Source of the DNA: Gorsachius magnificus
Lineage: Eukaryota > Chordata > Aves > Pelecaniformes > Ardeidae
DNA: 64,000 nt
Direction of reading: 5' to 3'
Assembly (NCBI GenBank): GCA_034008185.1
Contig: CM067086.1
Span: 66,882,286-66,946,285 of the forward strand
The notes under the pieces were generated by a model that had not been told where the DNA came from, ran no database searches, and was given only the letters and a program-made list of their open reading frames with translations. Below are positions 37,801 through 49,265 of the stretch, piece by piece. Numbering within the stretch: position 1 is the stretch's first letter; each line of letters opens with the position of its first letter. The translations under genes and the position numbers were made by a program.

Positions 37801-40800
37801 ATTCGGAAGAAGCCAATAACCTTGCCGAAGAATGTGAAGAAGCCAAGAGACTTGGAGCTGTTGATGGCTCTTTGAGGTTTGACTTCTTTTTCCACAACCC
37901 TTATTTGTCTTGAAGGGAACTTAGTATCAGTGCTCTTTCTGATGATCTTTCTTTTTCCACGTTCTTTGCAGTGAGAAAACCCAGCAGGCAGTGCTCCAGT
38001 GGACACAGCACGATGACTCTTCCGACAGCTTCTGCGAAGCTGATGGTATAGGGACCTGTTTGATCTCACAAGTCTTGTAATGAGATTTAAGCACCTCTGC
38101 AGAACTTCCAGGCTCAATGTGTAATATTTCAGCAAGCCTGGAGCACATATAGCATTTCTTCTCTTTTCCAATCCCCCCCACCCTCAGTATTTTGAAAATA
38201 ATACGATGCAAATATTTCTGACAAAAGCTTCGTTGCTGGTCAGGGTCTTGCCGTGTTTAGCAAGTTAGCGGTGTGGATGGAGCATGCTCAGAGTTTGCTT
38301 TGCCATCTGTGGCCTTGTGCTCCAATAGCTCCGAAGGCCAGAGAGCTTTGCCCTGCTGCAATGGGTTGATGCGTAGCAAATATTATGCATCTGCCTCTCT
38401 GGAGAGGGATGAGCTGGTCTCTCTGCTGGCAGGGCTGTTCAGTATGCGAAGGGGTGGCTGGCTCAGCCTTGGAAGATGTCGTTTTCCTTCAGGAGTTTTT
38501 GTCACTGACCCAGCACTCTGCTTTGCAGACATCTATTCTCCTGACGCAGAGTATGTGGATTTACTCCTGAATCCTGAACGCTATACTGGCTACAAAGGAC
38601 CAGATGCCTGGAAAATTTGGAACAGTATTTATGAAGAAAACTGCTTCAAGTAGGTGCTTTGGGAGACAGGTTCTGCAAGCCTGCAGGCGCTGATTTTTGC
38701 AGAGGGGCTGCATGTGCTTTAAGTGGTCCATTAATCCCCATCCTCCTATCTTGGCTGCAATGCTTGTACAGTGTGGGCTGTCAGAGGAGGGGACAAGCTG
38801 TGTGGCTGCCCTGTGAGCCCCCCTTGGCTGTTGGCTGGACCACAGCTTGCCCTGGTGCAGGCTCCCGATGGAAGCCCTGCGGTGTGGCAGGACAGCAGCC
38901 TGGCAGGGGGTGCACATCTCTCCTGTGATGTGGTCCTGGGCCCACAGCCTTGTCCTCCTTGGCCATTGTGGGGGACCCCTCTCCCCACTTCATGTGCCAA
39001 TTTGAACTCTGCTGTGGGTACCCATGGGATGCACGGTACTGGGGGGCACTGGTCTGTAGTCCTGCCTGCTCTGATCTCCCTAGTGATTTCCTCCCAATTC
39101 ATACTAGTGTATTGTGCTGCAGCAAGGCCGTGGGATAATGTCCACTAGCACCTCTGCAGACACTTGAGTTTTCCTAGCTGTTTTTTATAAAGAAAGAAGA
39201 AAAAAATAGAGCCACATTTTGCTCCACCCCTTTCCTGTCCACACAAAGCTGAAGCATGGAAGGCGTTCTTGGATCTTCTTAGCCTATGTGACTGCAGAGA
39301 AGTGACTACTTCTGCTGTGCTGTGTTTCTGCACAGCAAGGAGACAGTCACTTATTTACATATCTCATTTAAATGATTTCTTTTTTTCCTCTTAGGCCTCA
39401 GAACGTAAGAAGACCTTTGGCATCTGGTAGAGGTGAGTTATTTATTTATCTCAAAAAGTGGTTTAGTAGTGCACTGATCCTAGCTCCAGGAATGGTAAAT
39501 GCTCTCTGAGCTACCTCTCCTACTGAATGAGAAATACGTTGTAGCTCCTGATGAGGTGTAGAATTTTATGGCCAATGCAAGGACACCTGGAAGGATGGCT
39601 TTCTAGCATCTGTCATGGAGAAAGGAAGTCTGATCCTCCACTCCTGGAAAAAATGTGAGCTTTGGAGGGACTGGGAGAAGGACCTGAGCTCTTCCTAGGT
39701 CCCTGGTTTCTGTACTTGGCAATGCCAAACCATCTGTGATGGACTGAAGTGAGAACCTTGCTGGGATCCTCTGCGGAAACCATCCAGTAAGAGAAACTCT
39801 GTCCTAGAGGCTAAGGCTAGGCAGTGTAAATGAAAGTAGGGAAGGCGTTTGGAAGCTAAGAGCTTCTTGTCCAAGCCTGCTGAGAGACCCCTGTGTCTCC
39901 TGATGTCCTGTCCTGCCCAGACATGTAGAACGTCATCAACCTCGCTCCCCCTTTGTTTGACCTGACCACTGCTCCAGCAGTGCCCTCTGGGGTGATCTCT
40001 TGATTTTCCCTAAACTGTGTAGGTGCTTTCTCCCTTCCCTTGACCCTGGTACAAAGGAGTGGCACTTCAGGAGTAGCACTGGTGAAGGAAATGTACAATG
40101 TCCTTTAAAACATCAGTGCTTCCCTTGACTGCCTCTGTTTAGGGCAAGATCTGAAGGAAATAGCACAGGTACATTGAAGGGAGAGGGAAGCACTGCTGTT
40201 TTACAGATGAGGAGACAGGAAGACATGAAAATGGAGGATCTGACCTGATACCTGTGAGAGTTGTTGCAAGCAGTTAATAAACTGGAGGAAACAGGGATGG
40301 GGTCCTTGAGTATCCTGTCGAAGGTCATACGGGAGGTCCCTAGCAGAGGCAGACATCCCTGTCTTCCACTCTCTGCTCAGATATGTGGTGGTTTTACTTC
40401 CTTTGCAAATATCAATCCCTCCTGTTTTGGTCAGGTTATTCAGTAGCGTTGCTGATGTGGTGTGTTCACTGCTGCAGTCTGAGATGATGTTTTCTGTGTT
40501 CAGAACATTTCTAAACCTCCCTGGAGAGGCTTTTTCTCTTGTCAGAGCGGATTAATGGAGCAATCTTGATGCATGTGCTTTGGAGTTTAATTTTGCTTGT
40601 GTGTAATTTTTAATCTCTCTTCTCTCCTTCCACCACTCGTGCTTTTTTTTTCCGTCAGGAGACGATGGAGGTGAGTTGCGCTCTGTTTGTTTTTACTGAT
40701 AACAGAAACAAATGTGGCGTCTTTATCATGCTGTCATGAGCCGTGCCATTAGATAGTGCACCTGGTTAGCAAAATCATTATTCAGGCAAAATCAGAAGTT

Positions 40801-43800
40801 GCCTTGAAATTCTGCTGTGTTCAGGACCCTGTTCCCTCTGAGCCCCCCTGTCCCTGAGGCCAGCCCATCCTTGTGTGGAGGCCTTAAAAGGCACCAGCAG
40901 TTTTTTAAGAGTGCAAGTTCCATTTGAAGGTAGTCACTGAAGTGTCGTAAGCCTTCAGGAACAAGACTTGCCTTGTGGGTTTGTTTTGGTTTGGTTTTTT
41001 TCAGCACTTGTTATTGCTGAGAAAGCAGCTCTTGGGCTGGAGCTTTGACAAGGTTCAGAGTCCCACCAGCCTCTGACAGCTGGTAGGAGCTGGGTGCCTT
41101 AGGCCCTGCAGGGAAGCCATCTGGGGCGGGCTGTGCCCTGGAACTGTTTGCCCTCTGCAGCACTGGGCCTGTGTATATGGCATGTCCTTGTCTCCAAATT
41201 ATCTCCAAATCGTTTTATGCTCTCCAGATTACTTTCAAGCCTGTAGCAGGGGTAGTGTGAAACCCTGAACTTGTGTGATCATACACCCTTGATTGCACTG
41301 TGTGTGGGTTGTTTGTTTGTTTAGTTTTTTAATTAAAATACCCCTTTCCCCGCCCTGGCCAGAAAAGAAAAGCAATCCGTGATCCTTGTTTCCCCCTACG
41401 CTGTGCCGTTCTGTAGCACATCTGCCCTCCCAGCCCTTGCTGAGATGGGTGGGAAAGACCACGTGCTATGTTTAGCTGGTGCCACGCTGTGTTACAGAAG
41501 CATCAGTCAGAAGGGTGAGGAGGAAAACTATTGCCATGCTCTTCCAATGCTCCCTTCCCTGCTTCTGCAAATCGGAGTGGGCAGAGGCCCTCTGGCCTTG
41601 CCTCAGAGGAGGGCATTGCGCTTGGGCAGTACCCTCCCCTCCGCTGGTTCTGTGCCGCAGAGGGGAGGGTACTGCCCTGTCTCATTCATGTATCATCCTG
41701 TCGCACTCTGGAATGTGTGGCCAAAGAAGTGGCCTAAAACATGACACAGTGTGTTCAAGCCCTCCTGCTGCTGTACAGCATCTCAAACTGATGTGCTTGT
41801 TTTCCTTTTGTTTCTAGGGCATACGTTTTACAAGTGGCTGAAAGGTAATCCTTTTTCTAAACTGGGTTGCTCTTCCTGAGATGAACGCAAAATGGGCAGG
41901 GAGTGGGTGGGATTACTGGTCATGCTCAGGTGGGATTAGATTTCCATCCGACAGCCAGGAGAGGAAAATTCAACATGTGCTTCAGGATCTGAAAGTGCCC
42001 ATTTCTTTTCAGGTGTCTGTGTAGAGAAACGAGCTTTCTACAAACTCATTTCAGGTCTCCATGCAAGCATCAACATCCATTTGAGTGCCAGGTACCTTTT
42101 ACAAGGTAAATGCTACTTTCTGCCTTAGCTCTCCTACATCAGTCCTAAACTGACATTTCTGTGGCTCTGCTAAATGCTAGCTGGAGCCCGTTCCAGCAGG
42201 GTTCAGGCCTGCTTCTGCACTCTTCTCTTCCTTCCCCCAGCACACAGGTTGTGTAACAGAATCAGGTCTGAAAATGGCTGGGCTGTGCTCTGTACCAAGA
42301 CTTCCATCGCGTATTCCTTCTATTTTTCCTCCAAGGTTATTTTGGAGTGGGTTTCAAACTGCGTATCAAGGCTGCCCCTTCCTAGCCTGTCTTTATGATG
42401 GCCAGTTTAGCAATAATCTCACCTAGACTGTGAAATGCTTGGCTGAGCTTTCCCAAGAGCCTTGATCCATTTCCATATGCCGTTCCCTTTGCCTGCCTTT
42501 GTCCATAAGTAGCTATCTGAAGAATCTAAATTTCAACCCTGGGGTTGAAAATCTACGGCGATGTGAAAACACGATTTGTATGTCTCGCGTGGCCAAGGGC
42601 TGTGGCGTGCCGCTCGTGCAGCGTGGGATGCAGGTTCTGACTGACTTCCTGAAGGATTTAGTCATGGCAGTTCAGAGCAGTACCTGTGGACCAAGCCCAC
42701 CACCTTTATACTGCCAAAGCTTACAAAAATTAAGTACGGATTTAGAGATAGCTGTTGGAATTTGGATAAGTAATTTAGATTTAACTTAAGTAATTATATC
42801 GAAGTCTACAGCCCACTTAGGTCTCACCTTGATGCGAGTTGACTTTGTTAGAATTGGGAGGTAAAATAATGAGAGAAACACCAAAGGCAAGCAATGAGTT
42901 GGGACTGCAGAGAGGATTAGGAAAATAAGGTTGGATAGAGGCAGCCAAGTATGCTCAGCTTGGGTAGAAGGGGATAGCTTCTGTTGGGGACGGGCTACAG
43001 AAGATGATCTCTGCTCTGAGGTGTTCCTTGGCTCAGCTTTGACCTGGGCAGGGATTCCTATCTGCAGGTGCCATGATTGCCTTGTGGGGAGCCTGCCTTA
43101 GCTTGGAGCTGGGAAGGAGAAGGAGTCCTTTCTGCTGGGCTGCTTATCCATTAGTGATTTAGAACATAAAATTTCTCCTTTTTTCTTTTTTTTTTTTTTT
43201 CTTTTTTTATACATCAGCTTGATGTGACTGTGTTGCATCTTCCACTACATACTTTACACAATCTTAAGTACACGATAGGATGAGCAAACAAATATTCTTT
43301 GAGAAACCTGCGGGCTTGATAATGGAAAATAGAGGCCAGTCTCCTCTGATCCTTGGCTGGCCCCCATGCTGCCTCCCAGTGCATCGTGGTCAGGAGGCCT
43401 GCACTGTCCGCCTCTGCAGAGGCTCAGACCTCTTCCGAGTTCTGCAGTAAACGGGTGGCTTTTGTGGGCAGGAGTGAAGGAGCGAGGGGACCTTCACAGC
43501 CTGTCTGGTACATCCACCCAGTCCCTTTCACTCACAGACAAATGCTGAGCTATCGCCAGCTTACCCAGAACTGCTCTCAAAACAGTCAGCTCACTTGATG
43601 AGAAATTCCTCAACTGATTTAGTTCTGCTTAAAATGGGCAGCCTCCGTTTTTAGTTTTTGCTTGTAACCCTGGGTCATGTTTTAAACCAACTGACAAAGC
43701 TCTGCAGGGCTTGGCATTTGTTGGGGTTTGAGTTTGGTTAAAAGGACGCCCCTCTCGACTCTTCAACAGTGTGCGGCTGGCGGAAAGGCTGTGACTGTTG

Positions 43801-46800
43801 TAAAGCGTGGATCTCCCTGGTCAGAGTCTCACTATTCAGCTTGGGATGCTGGGAGGAGCTGAGCCAGAACTGTACTCATCTGCCTTGTGTCTTTTGGTTT
43901 TTTTGCTCTCCCAGATACATGGTCGGAGAAGAAATGGGGCCCCAACGTTACAGAGTTCCAGCAGAGATTTGATGAAGTCATCACCAGAGGGGAAGGTCCC
44001 AGAAGACTCAAGAACCTGTATTTTCTCTACCTGATAGAGCTGCGGGCCCTATCCAAAGTGCTGCCATTCTTCGAGCGCCCAGCTTTCCAGCTGTACACGG
44101 GGAATAAAACCCACGATGCGGAAATGAAAAAAATGTTGCTGGAAATTCTCCATCTGGCCAAGTAATTACGTTTGGTACCTGGGGAGAATGGCTCTTTCAA
44201 CCCTGGCATCTCTGAGCGTGCTTACCCTTTCACTTAAAGCGCCTAGAAAGGCAGGTGCTGGGTTCTCGTAGCGGGATAGCGTGATTTGTGCAGTAGGGTG
44301 GTGTTGCTGGGAGTACGTTGGTATCTGTATTCAAATTGCAAAACAGGATAATTAAGCCCACAGTTTAACGGTCTAGGTTGCCTTTTTGATTTGGCAGGCT
44401 TGAATTTCATAACCTCCTAGGTGTCAGCCCTGAAACTGGCCACCTCTTTGACTCCTCTGTGGAATACCAGTCCTGGTTTCATGGTTTTGACTAGAAAAAA
44501 ATCCTAAACTTATTGGTAATGGATGTTTGGGCTGTTGGACGGGGTTTGGAGCAAGAGGAATGGAAGACAGCAGGACCAGGTGGAAACACGTGTCGTGTAA
44601 TGCGATCAATGTTTGAATTTATCTTGTCTCACTCCTGTGCCTTCAGTGCTTACGTCTGTTAGAAAACAGACTACAATTGCTTAGAAACCGTGCTGAAAAT
44701 GTCTCCAAGGTGAGATGCAAGCTAAAATTGAAAGCCTCCAGGAGATTTAAGAAACAAGCAGCTTGACTTAAAATACATAGAATAGAATCATAGAATACAT
44801 CTAGAGATGTCCAGTGTCTAAACACCCATTGGTTTCATTTGTGGACCGAACCAGATACTTCTGTGGATCTGGACTTCAGCTGTAGGAACAAGCTGTGGAG
44901 CGATAAAACTCTTTTCATTCTATTTCAGGTCTTTCCCACTGCATTTTGATGAAAACTCATTCTTTGCGGGGAATAAAAAGGAAGCTGCTAAACTAAAGGT
45001 AATTGGCCAGCCCTTCCCTTTGGGGCACTTGCTACCTAAAGGGTATTATCAGATGGGTGTCTGGGATAATCCTGGATCTGAAAAGAACCCCAGTACGCTC
45101 AAGGTACTGGATCGGGTATTTCCAATTCATTTTGCTTTCTGAATGGTTTGGGTACTTGTGGGTGACTACTGGCCATAGGGCGTGCCTCACGGAGAGTGGT
45201 GAATTGCTGCTGAGGACCCCACTTCAGGAAGTATTTCCGTAACTCAGTCCCACTGAATTTAGCCTGAAGTCCAGAATTAATACGTTATTGGATCTAGAAT
45301 CATAGAATCATTAAGGTTGGAAGAGACCTCTGAGAGGTCTGTCAACCCAACACCACCTACTACATGGCCCTAAGCACGTCTACATGTTTGTTTTTTTAAC
45401 ACCTCCAGGGATGGGTCTTGACCCCTTCCCTGGGCAGCCCCTTCCAGTGCCTGACAACCCTTTCAGGGAAGACATTTTTCCTAATGTCCAACCTCACCCT
45501 GCCCTGGCACAACTTGAGGCCGTTTCCCCTCGTCCCATCGCCCCTTCCCTGGGAGCACAGCCCGACCCCCCCGGCTCCCCCCTCCTCTCAGGCAGTTGTA
45601 GGGAGCGATGAGGGCTCCCCTCAGCCTCCTCTGCTCCAGGCTGAACCCCCCCCGCTCCCCCAGCAGCCTGGGGCTCCAGACCCCTCCCCAGCTCCGCTGC
45701 CCTTCTCTGGACATGCTCCAGCCCCTCCAGGTCCTTCAGGGAGGGAGGGGCCCAACCCTGACCCCAGCATTCGAGGGGCGGCCCCCCCAGTGCCCAGCCA
45801 CAGGGGCATTTAGATTAATACATGGAAGAAGTCCTAATTAGTGCATACCCATGATCAACTTGAATGTTTTTCCCCTAGGAGGAATTTAGGCTGCACTTTA
45901 AGAATATTTCTAAGATAATGGACTGCGTTGGCTGCTTCAAATGTCGCCTGTGGGGGAAGTTGCAGGTAAGCTTTGTCAGCAGCTGGGGTCATGTCTGGAA
46001 GCACCTCATCTGATGGGACTCCGGGGCGCCGATGTGGTTCTTTGGTCAGCTCCGAGATGCAGCTCAGGGCCGGCTGCATCGTGGCAGAGTCCAGCCCGCA
46101 GGAAGCAGCGTGCCGATGCCAAGTCGCTGGGCCTGCCAGCAGCCGCCTGTTGCCTTTGTGGTTGAAAAATGGGTGAACCTGCTACAGCCACTCCCCGGGA
46201 GAGGGGAGGGGGTACAGAGCCTCTGGCAAGCGAGGCAGAGGGTGCTGTAAAACTGGGGGTTTGGTGAGGTCTGCACCGCACTTCACACGTGGTCAAACCC
46301 AGACAGAAAGCTTCTCTTTGGGTGGCTCTGCTATCACAGTGGAGCTAAAATAAAGTGCCTGGCTCTGTTCTGCTCCCTTCTGAGCTGTGTGACGGGAAAC
46401 CCAGGCCTTGCTCTGTTCCGATGATGTCAGCAGGAATCCTTGCAAAGGTGAAGGAGGGAAGTAAAGTTAAACTTGCAAGCCAGGCCCCAGATGTCTCCCT
46501 GCTATTAAATGATCTTGTTTGTCACACACAGACGCAGGGCTTGGGTACCGTGCTGAAGATCCTCTTTTCGGAAAACCTGATAGAAAAGATACCTGAAAGC
46601 GGCCCTTCCTATGGATTCCAGCTGACGAGACAAGAAATTGTTGCCTTATTCAATGCTTTCGGAAGGTCAGTTTGAGACGTTTTCCTCTTACTTTTACACA
46701 AGCTTAACAGCTTGAGCTTAAACAGCCAGTTCTCACCAGCAACATTGGTGTGAACTCCTGCGCTGATCATAAAGAAGCTTTCACTTGTCAGGGGATTGAT

Positions 46801-48879
46801 AATGTGGAGTGCGACAGTCGGAACAATTTAAAACAACTTCTCTGTACTCTACATATCCGTAAGGAATCCAAGGAAGCATTTGGTTTAAGATAAAGAGAAT
46901 TCGGTGCTTTTTAAGAGACTGTGTGACACTGTCCTCGGAGCATGTTGTCCCCAGACAAGGGTTGCTGTTCTTGTTCTGTGCTCGCTTTTGCTTCTCGCTT
47001 CCACTGCTTCGTTCCCAGATGGGTTTGCGATGGCTGCGTTTAGCAGGAACGCATCAGCCCGGCGCCTGTGCAGAGCTGGGTGAGGAGGTTTTGGCAAGTG
47101 AGGGAGGGTATCGAGGCCTTCAGGAGAGAGCGGAGGTTGCAGGACGCTCCGGTTACACGTTACCACTCTGGTGACCCAGCAAACGGGTTTTTCAAAGGAG
47201 CCTCTGGGTGACGTTGCTGCCGGTGCTAAAGTGCCAGGGTCCTGCTCCGCCTTGCTTCAAACCTCCTGATTGTACCTTCACAGTGAGCATGGCCAGCAGG
47301 GGGGAGACCCGAATGTGCATCAGTCTCGTTTGGAAAACCCCAGAATGCTCTTCCCCAGGGATGCCATGCTGCTCTCCTTGAGCGCAGCCGCTGCATTCCC
47401 GTAGGCCGGAGGAGCTGGGCTTCCTTTGGCCCTTCTAGCGCTGTCAGCACAGCCCTCAGAAGCAGCAGCCGGGGTGCTTGCAGACCCTCTGAACGTCCGT
47501 CTGTAGGGGAAGCTGAGGCCTGGCAGGCAAAGAGCCTTTTCTTTCTTCCCTTTCCCCCTCTGCCCAGCTAAAACTTTCATAGAATCATGGAATCATTTGG
47601 TTGGAGAAGCCCTTTAAGATCACCAAGCCCAACCGTTCCCCTAACCCTGCCATCCCACCACTAAACCCTGGCCCTAAGCACCTCGTCTGCTCATCAGCCT
47701 TAGGCTCCAGACCCCTCCCCAGCTCCGCTGCCCTTCTCTGGACACGCTCCAGCCCCTCCAGGTCCTTTGGGGAGGGAGGGGCCCAACCCTGACCCCAGCA
47801 TTTGAGGGGCGGCCCCCCCAGTGCCCAGCACAGGGGCACGGTCCCTGCCCTGCTCCTGCTGGCCACACCACTCCTGATACAAGCCAGGATGCTGTTGGCC
47901 CTCTTGGCCACCTGGGCACCCTGCTGGCTCATATTCAGCCGCCTGTCAACCAGCACCCAGCTTGGTGTCACCTGCAAACTGACTGAGGGTGCCCTCGATC
48001 CCCGTGTTCAGGTCACTGATAAAGATGTTAAACAGAACTGGCCCCAGCACTGAGCCCTGGGGACACCGCTTGTGACCGGCCCCCAGCTGGATTTAGCTCC
48101 ATTCACCACAACTCCCTGGGCCTGGCCCCCCCCCTCCTCCCCAGCCAGTTTTTTACCCTGGAAAATCCTCTGCTGTGTGAAAAGACCCAGGCTGGGCAGC
48201 TCCTTCTCAGGCTCCAACCTCACTTCCCAACCACCGGGATGAGAAGAGCCTTTTAAAACAGACTTTTAAAAACAGCTTTTGCTGGTTGTTTGCAAGTGAT
48301 TTGGGTAATTTGAAACCTCCCTGAAGCGGGCGTCTGTCCTGCCGGGGGCAGGGCCGTCCTCTCCTTTAGGGAAGCGCCCCCAGAGCCCCGCCTGGCATCT
48401 CCGCTGCTGTGCTAGGGGCCAAGTTTTCAGCCAGAAAATGAGGTAGGTGATGGGGAGAGAAAAAACACATCCCCCAAAACCCTCAGAAGAAACAAGCTTC
48501 TATTGCAAGGAGCGTCTGCGACCTGCCTGTGCAGCTGGTAGTATTATGGTCTGTTTCTTGACCCCTAGTTAATGGGTTTGCCGCGTGCTCTGTAGCATCC
48601 TGATCCACTGGGGCTCTCAGTGTTTGCTTTAAAAAGAGTCTGTGAAATCAGCGAAGGGCCTGGTTGTAACCAGAGCCTAATGTAGCTGAAATCCTAAATT
48701 CTCTCCTCTGAGGAGCTGCCTGAAGCTTTACTGAGAGCCATCCCTTTTGCCAGAATTTTAAATGAGGTGTGATGCCTGCGTTGCTCTAACGTTTCCCTCT
48801 TGCTTTCCTTGCACGCAGGATTTCGACAAGCGTTAGAGAACTGGAGAACTTCAGGCACACGTTACGAAAGATGCGGTAA
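25711..48879 (+). CDS. ERO1A: ER oxidoreductin 1 alpha (ERO1A), exons 2-16 complete, start not found
   Basis: ERO1A is an ER-lumen FAD oxidase that re-oxidises protein disulfide isomerase, passing electrons to O2 and making H2O2. Exon 1 ends RRCFCQ at 25734; then 33551-33670, 35245-35328, 37283-37321, 37800-37876, 37972-38045, 38529-38649, 39395-39432, 40659-40670, 41818-41844, 42013-42105, 43915-44161, 44929-44998, 45879-45965, 46532-46665, 48819-48879. All phases fit, giving 427 residues after exon 1. Visible: shuttle pair CGIRDC (human C94/C99), regulatory cysteines in VQPC and EECEEA, flavin-proximal CVGCFKC (human C394/C397), sequons NVT and NIS, and no KDEL. No in-frame ATG lies between 24979 and 25734 and no hydrophobic signal peptide is readable. 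Head to head with PSMC6. Human numbering is from memory. Confidence 0.96.
27322..27684 (-). mobile_element. LTR-like element in ERO1A intron 1
   Basis: Perfect 12-bp terminal inverted repeats, TGTCACCAAAGT (27322-27333) and ACTTTGGTGACA (27673-27684), bound a 363-bp segment with TG...CA ends. On the minus strand a TATA-like ATATAAA (27454-27460) is followed by AATAAA (27382-27387) about 60 bp before the end, which is the U3-R-U5 order of a retroviral LTR. No target-site duplication is visible (GTCGA against TTAAA), so it is old or recombined. No viral coding sequence is present. A terminal-inverted-repeat DNA element is a less likely alternative. Confidence 0.65.
27685..33550 (+). other. remainder of ERO1A intron 1
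   Basis: No further ERO1A exon is seen before 33551. The intron holds a long antisense CR1 (29888-30690). A patch at about 32930-33210 is clearly richer in CpG than its surroundings and shows no repeat identity. The rest is ordinary intronic sequence with T-rich runs. Confidence 0.6.
29888..30690 (-). mobile_element. CR1 LINE, long 3' segment, antisense in ERO1A intron 1
   Basis: The copy begins with the reverse complement of a CR1 3' end (AATCATAGAATCCTTTGGTT) and runs through CCCTCCAGAGATGGGGACTC, TTTCGGTGAAGAAATTTTTC and CTGGCTCATATCCAGCCCCC to about 30690. The minus-strand frame from 30629 to 29955 (224 codons) is uninterrupted and looks like the C-terminal end of CR1 ORF2. An open frame plus close similarity to the copies at 45296 and 47577 suggests a fairly young subfamily. 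Confidence 0.92.
40659..40670 (+). CDS. ERO1A: ERO1A 12-nt microexon
   Basis: GAGACGATGGAG lies between TCCGTCAG and GTGAGT. With the flanking exons at 39395-39432 and 41818-41844 it encodes GDDG inside [20 protein letters not shown]. The remembered human protein has PLASG, seven residues, then TFYSWLEG, the same spacing, so the microexon is needed to keep length and frame. The residues are poorly conserved and probably form a surface loop. An upstream T-rich tract supports its recognition. Confidence 0.88.
41624..41677. repeat. perfect 18-bp stem hairpin in ERO1A intron 9
   Basis: GGGCAGTACCCTCCCCTC (41624-41641) and GAGGGGAGGGTACTGCCC (41660-41677) are exact reverse complements separated by an 18-base spacer. 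Pairing stops at once outside the arms, unlike the longer imperfect stems of microRNA precursors. It is best read as a recent inverted duplication. Confidence 0.85.
45296..45808 (-). mobile_element. CR1 LINE 3' segment, antisense in ERO1A intron 13
   Basis: AGAATCATAGAATCATTAAG opens the copy, followed by GGAAGACATTTTTCCTAATG, ACTTGAGGCCGTTTCCCCTC and TCCAGCCCCTCCAGGTCCTT, ending near CAGTGCCCAGCCACAGGGGC. It belongs to the same subfamily as the 29888 copy and has the same antisense orientation. Confidence 0.92.
47577..48185 (-). mobile_element. CR1 LINE with two internal deletions, antisense in ERO1A intron 15
   Basis: The copy opens CATAGAATCATGGAATCATT. Compared with the 29888 copy it jumps from the CACCTCGTCTGC region straight to GGCTCCAGACCCCTCCCCAG near 47700, omitting about 250 bp. 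It jumps again after GTCAACCAGCACCC near 47957 to AGCTTGGTGTCACCTGCAAA. CR1 sequence more 5' in the element, such as CCAGCTGGATTTAGCTCCAT, then follows, which the other local copies lack. Confidence 0.88.
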
Positions 48880-49241
48880 ATTCATGGGGGAAAGAGAGAC
48901 TTAAACTTTTTACTGCTTGGCTTTTCTGGGTTCTTGGGAAAAAAAGGGAGGAACACCATCATTCCATCACATTCCCGATCACTATGCGCTGATGGCCACT
49001 TTGCAGGCCTTCCCGTGCCCAGCTGATTGTCTGTGACCTGCTGATGACAAATAGTCTGTACAGGGGGGAAAAAAAAAAAGCTACTTTTTTTGTATAAAAG
49101 TGGGGACTGTATGTAAAGTTTATTTTAAATAGGGGAAGATCATTCAGAACAACTTCTTTAAATGTTGCTGTACTATTTTGATGGAATAGACCTGTTTCTT
49201 TGCCTTCAGAAGCTGGAGGTAGGGCAAAAACTGTGACACTG

Positions 49242-49247
49242 AATAAA
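49242..49247 (+). terminator. ERO1A poly(A) signal
   Basis: AATAAA occurs 363 nt after the ERO1A stop codon (48877-48879), in AT-rich sequence typical of a 3' UTR, and is followed by a GT-rich stretch (TTGTCTGCTCC). It implies a short 3' UTR. Longer alternative 3' ends cannot be excluded. Confidence 0.65.
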
Positions 49248-49265
49248 TTTTGGGAAAATTTCCTT

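Noticed and set aside
41624..41677. microRNA precursor
   Set aside because: The stem is only 18 bp with no extended imperfect pairing outside it, and there is no expression evidence.
44775..44800. AGAATAGAATCATAGAATAC as another CR1 3' end
   Set aside because: Only about 25 bases match and no CR1 body follows; too short to call.
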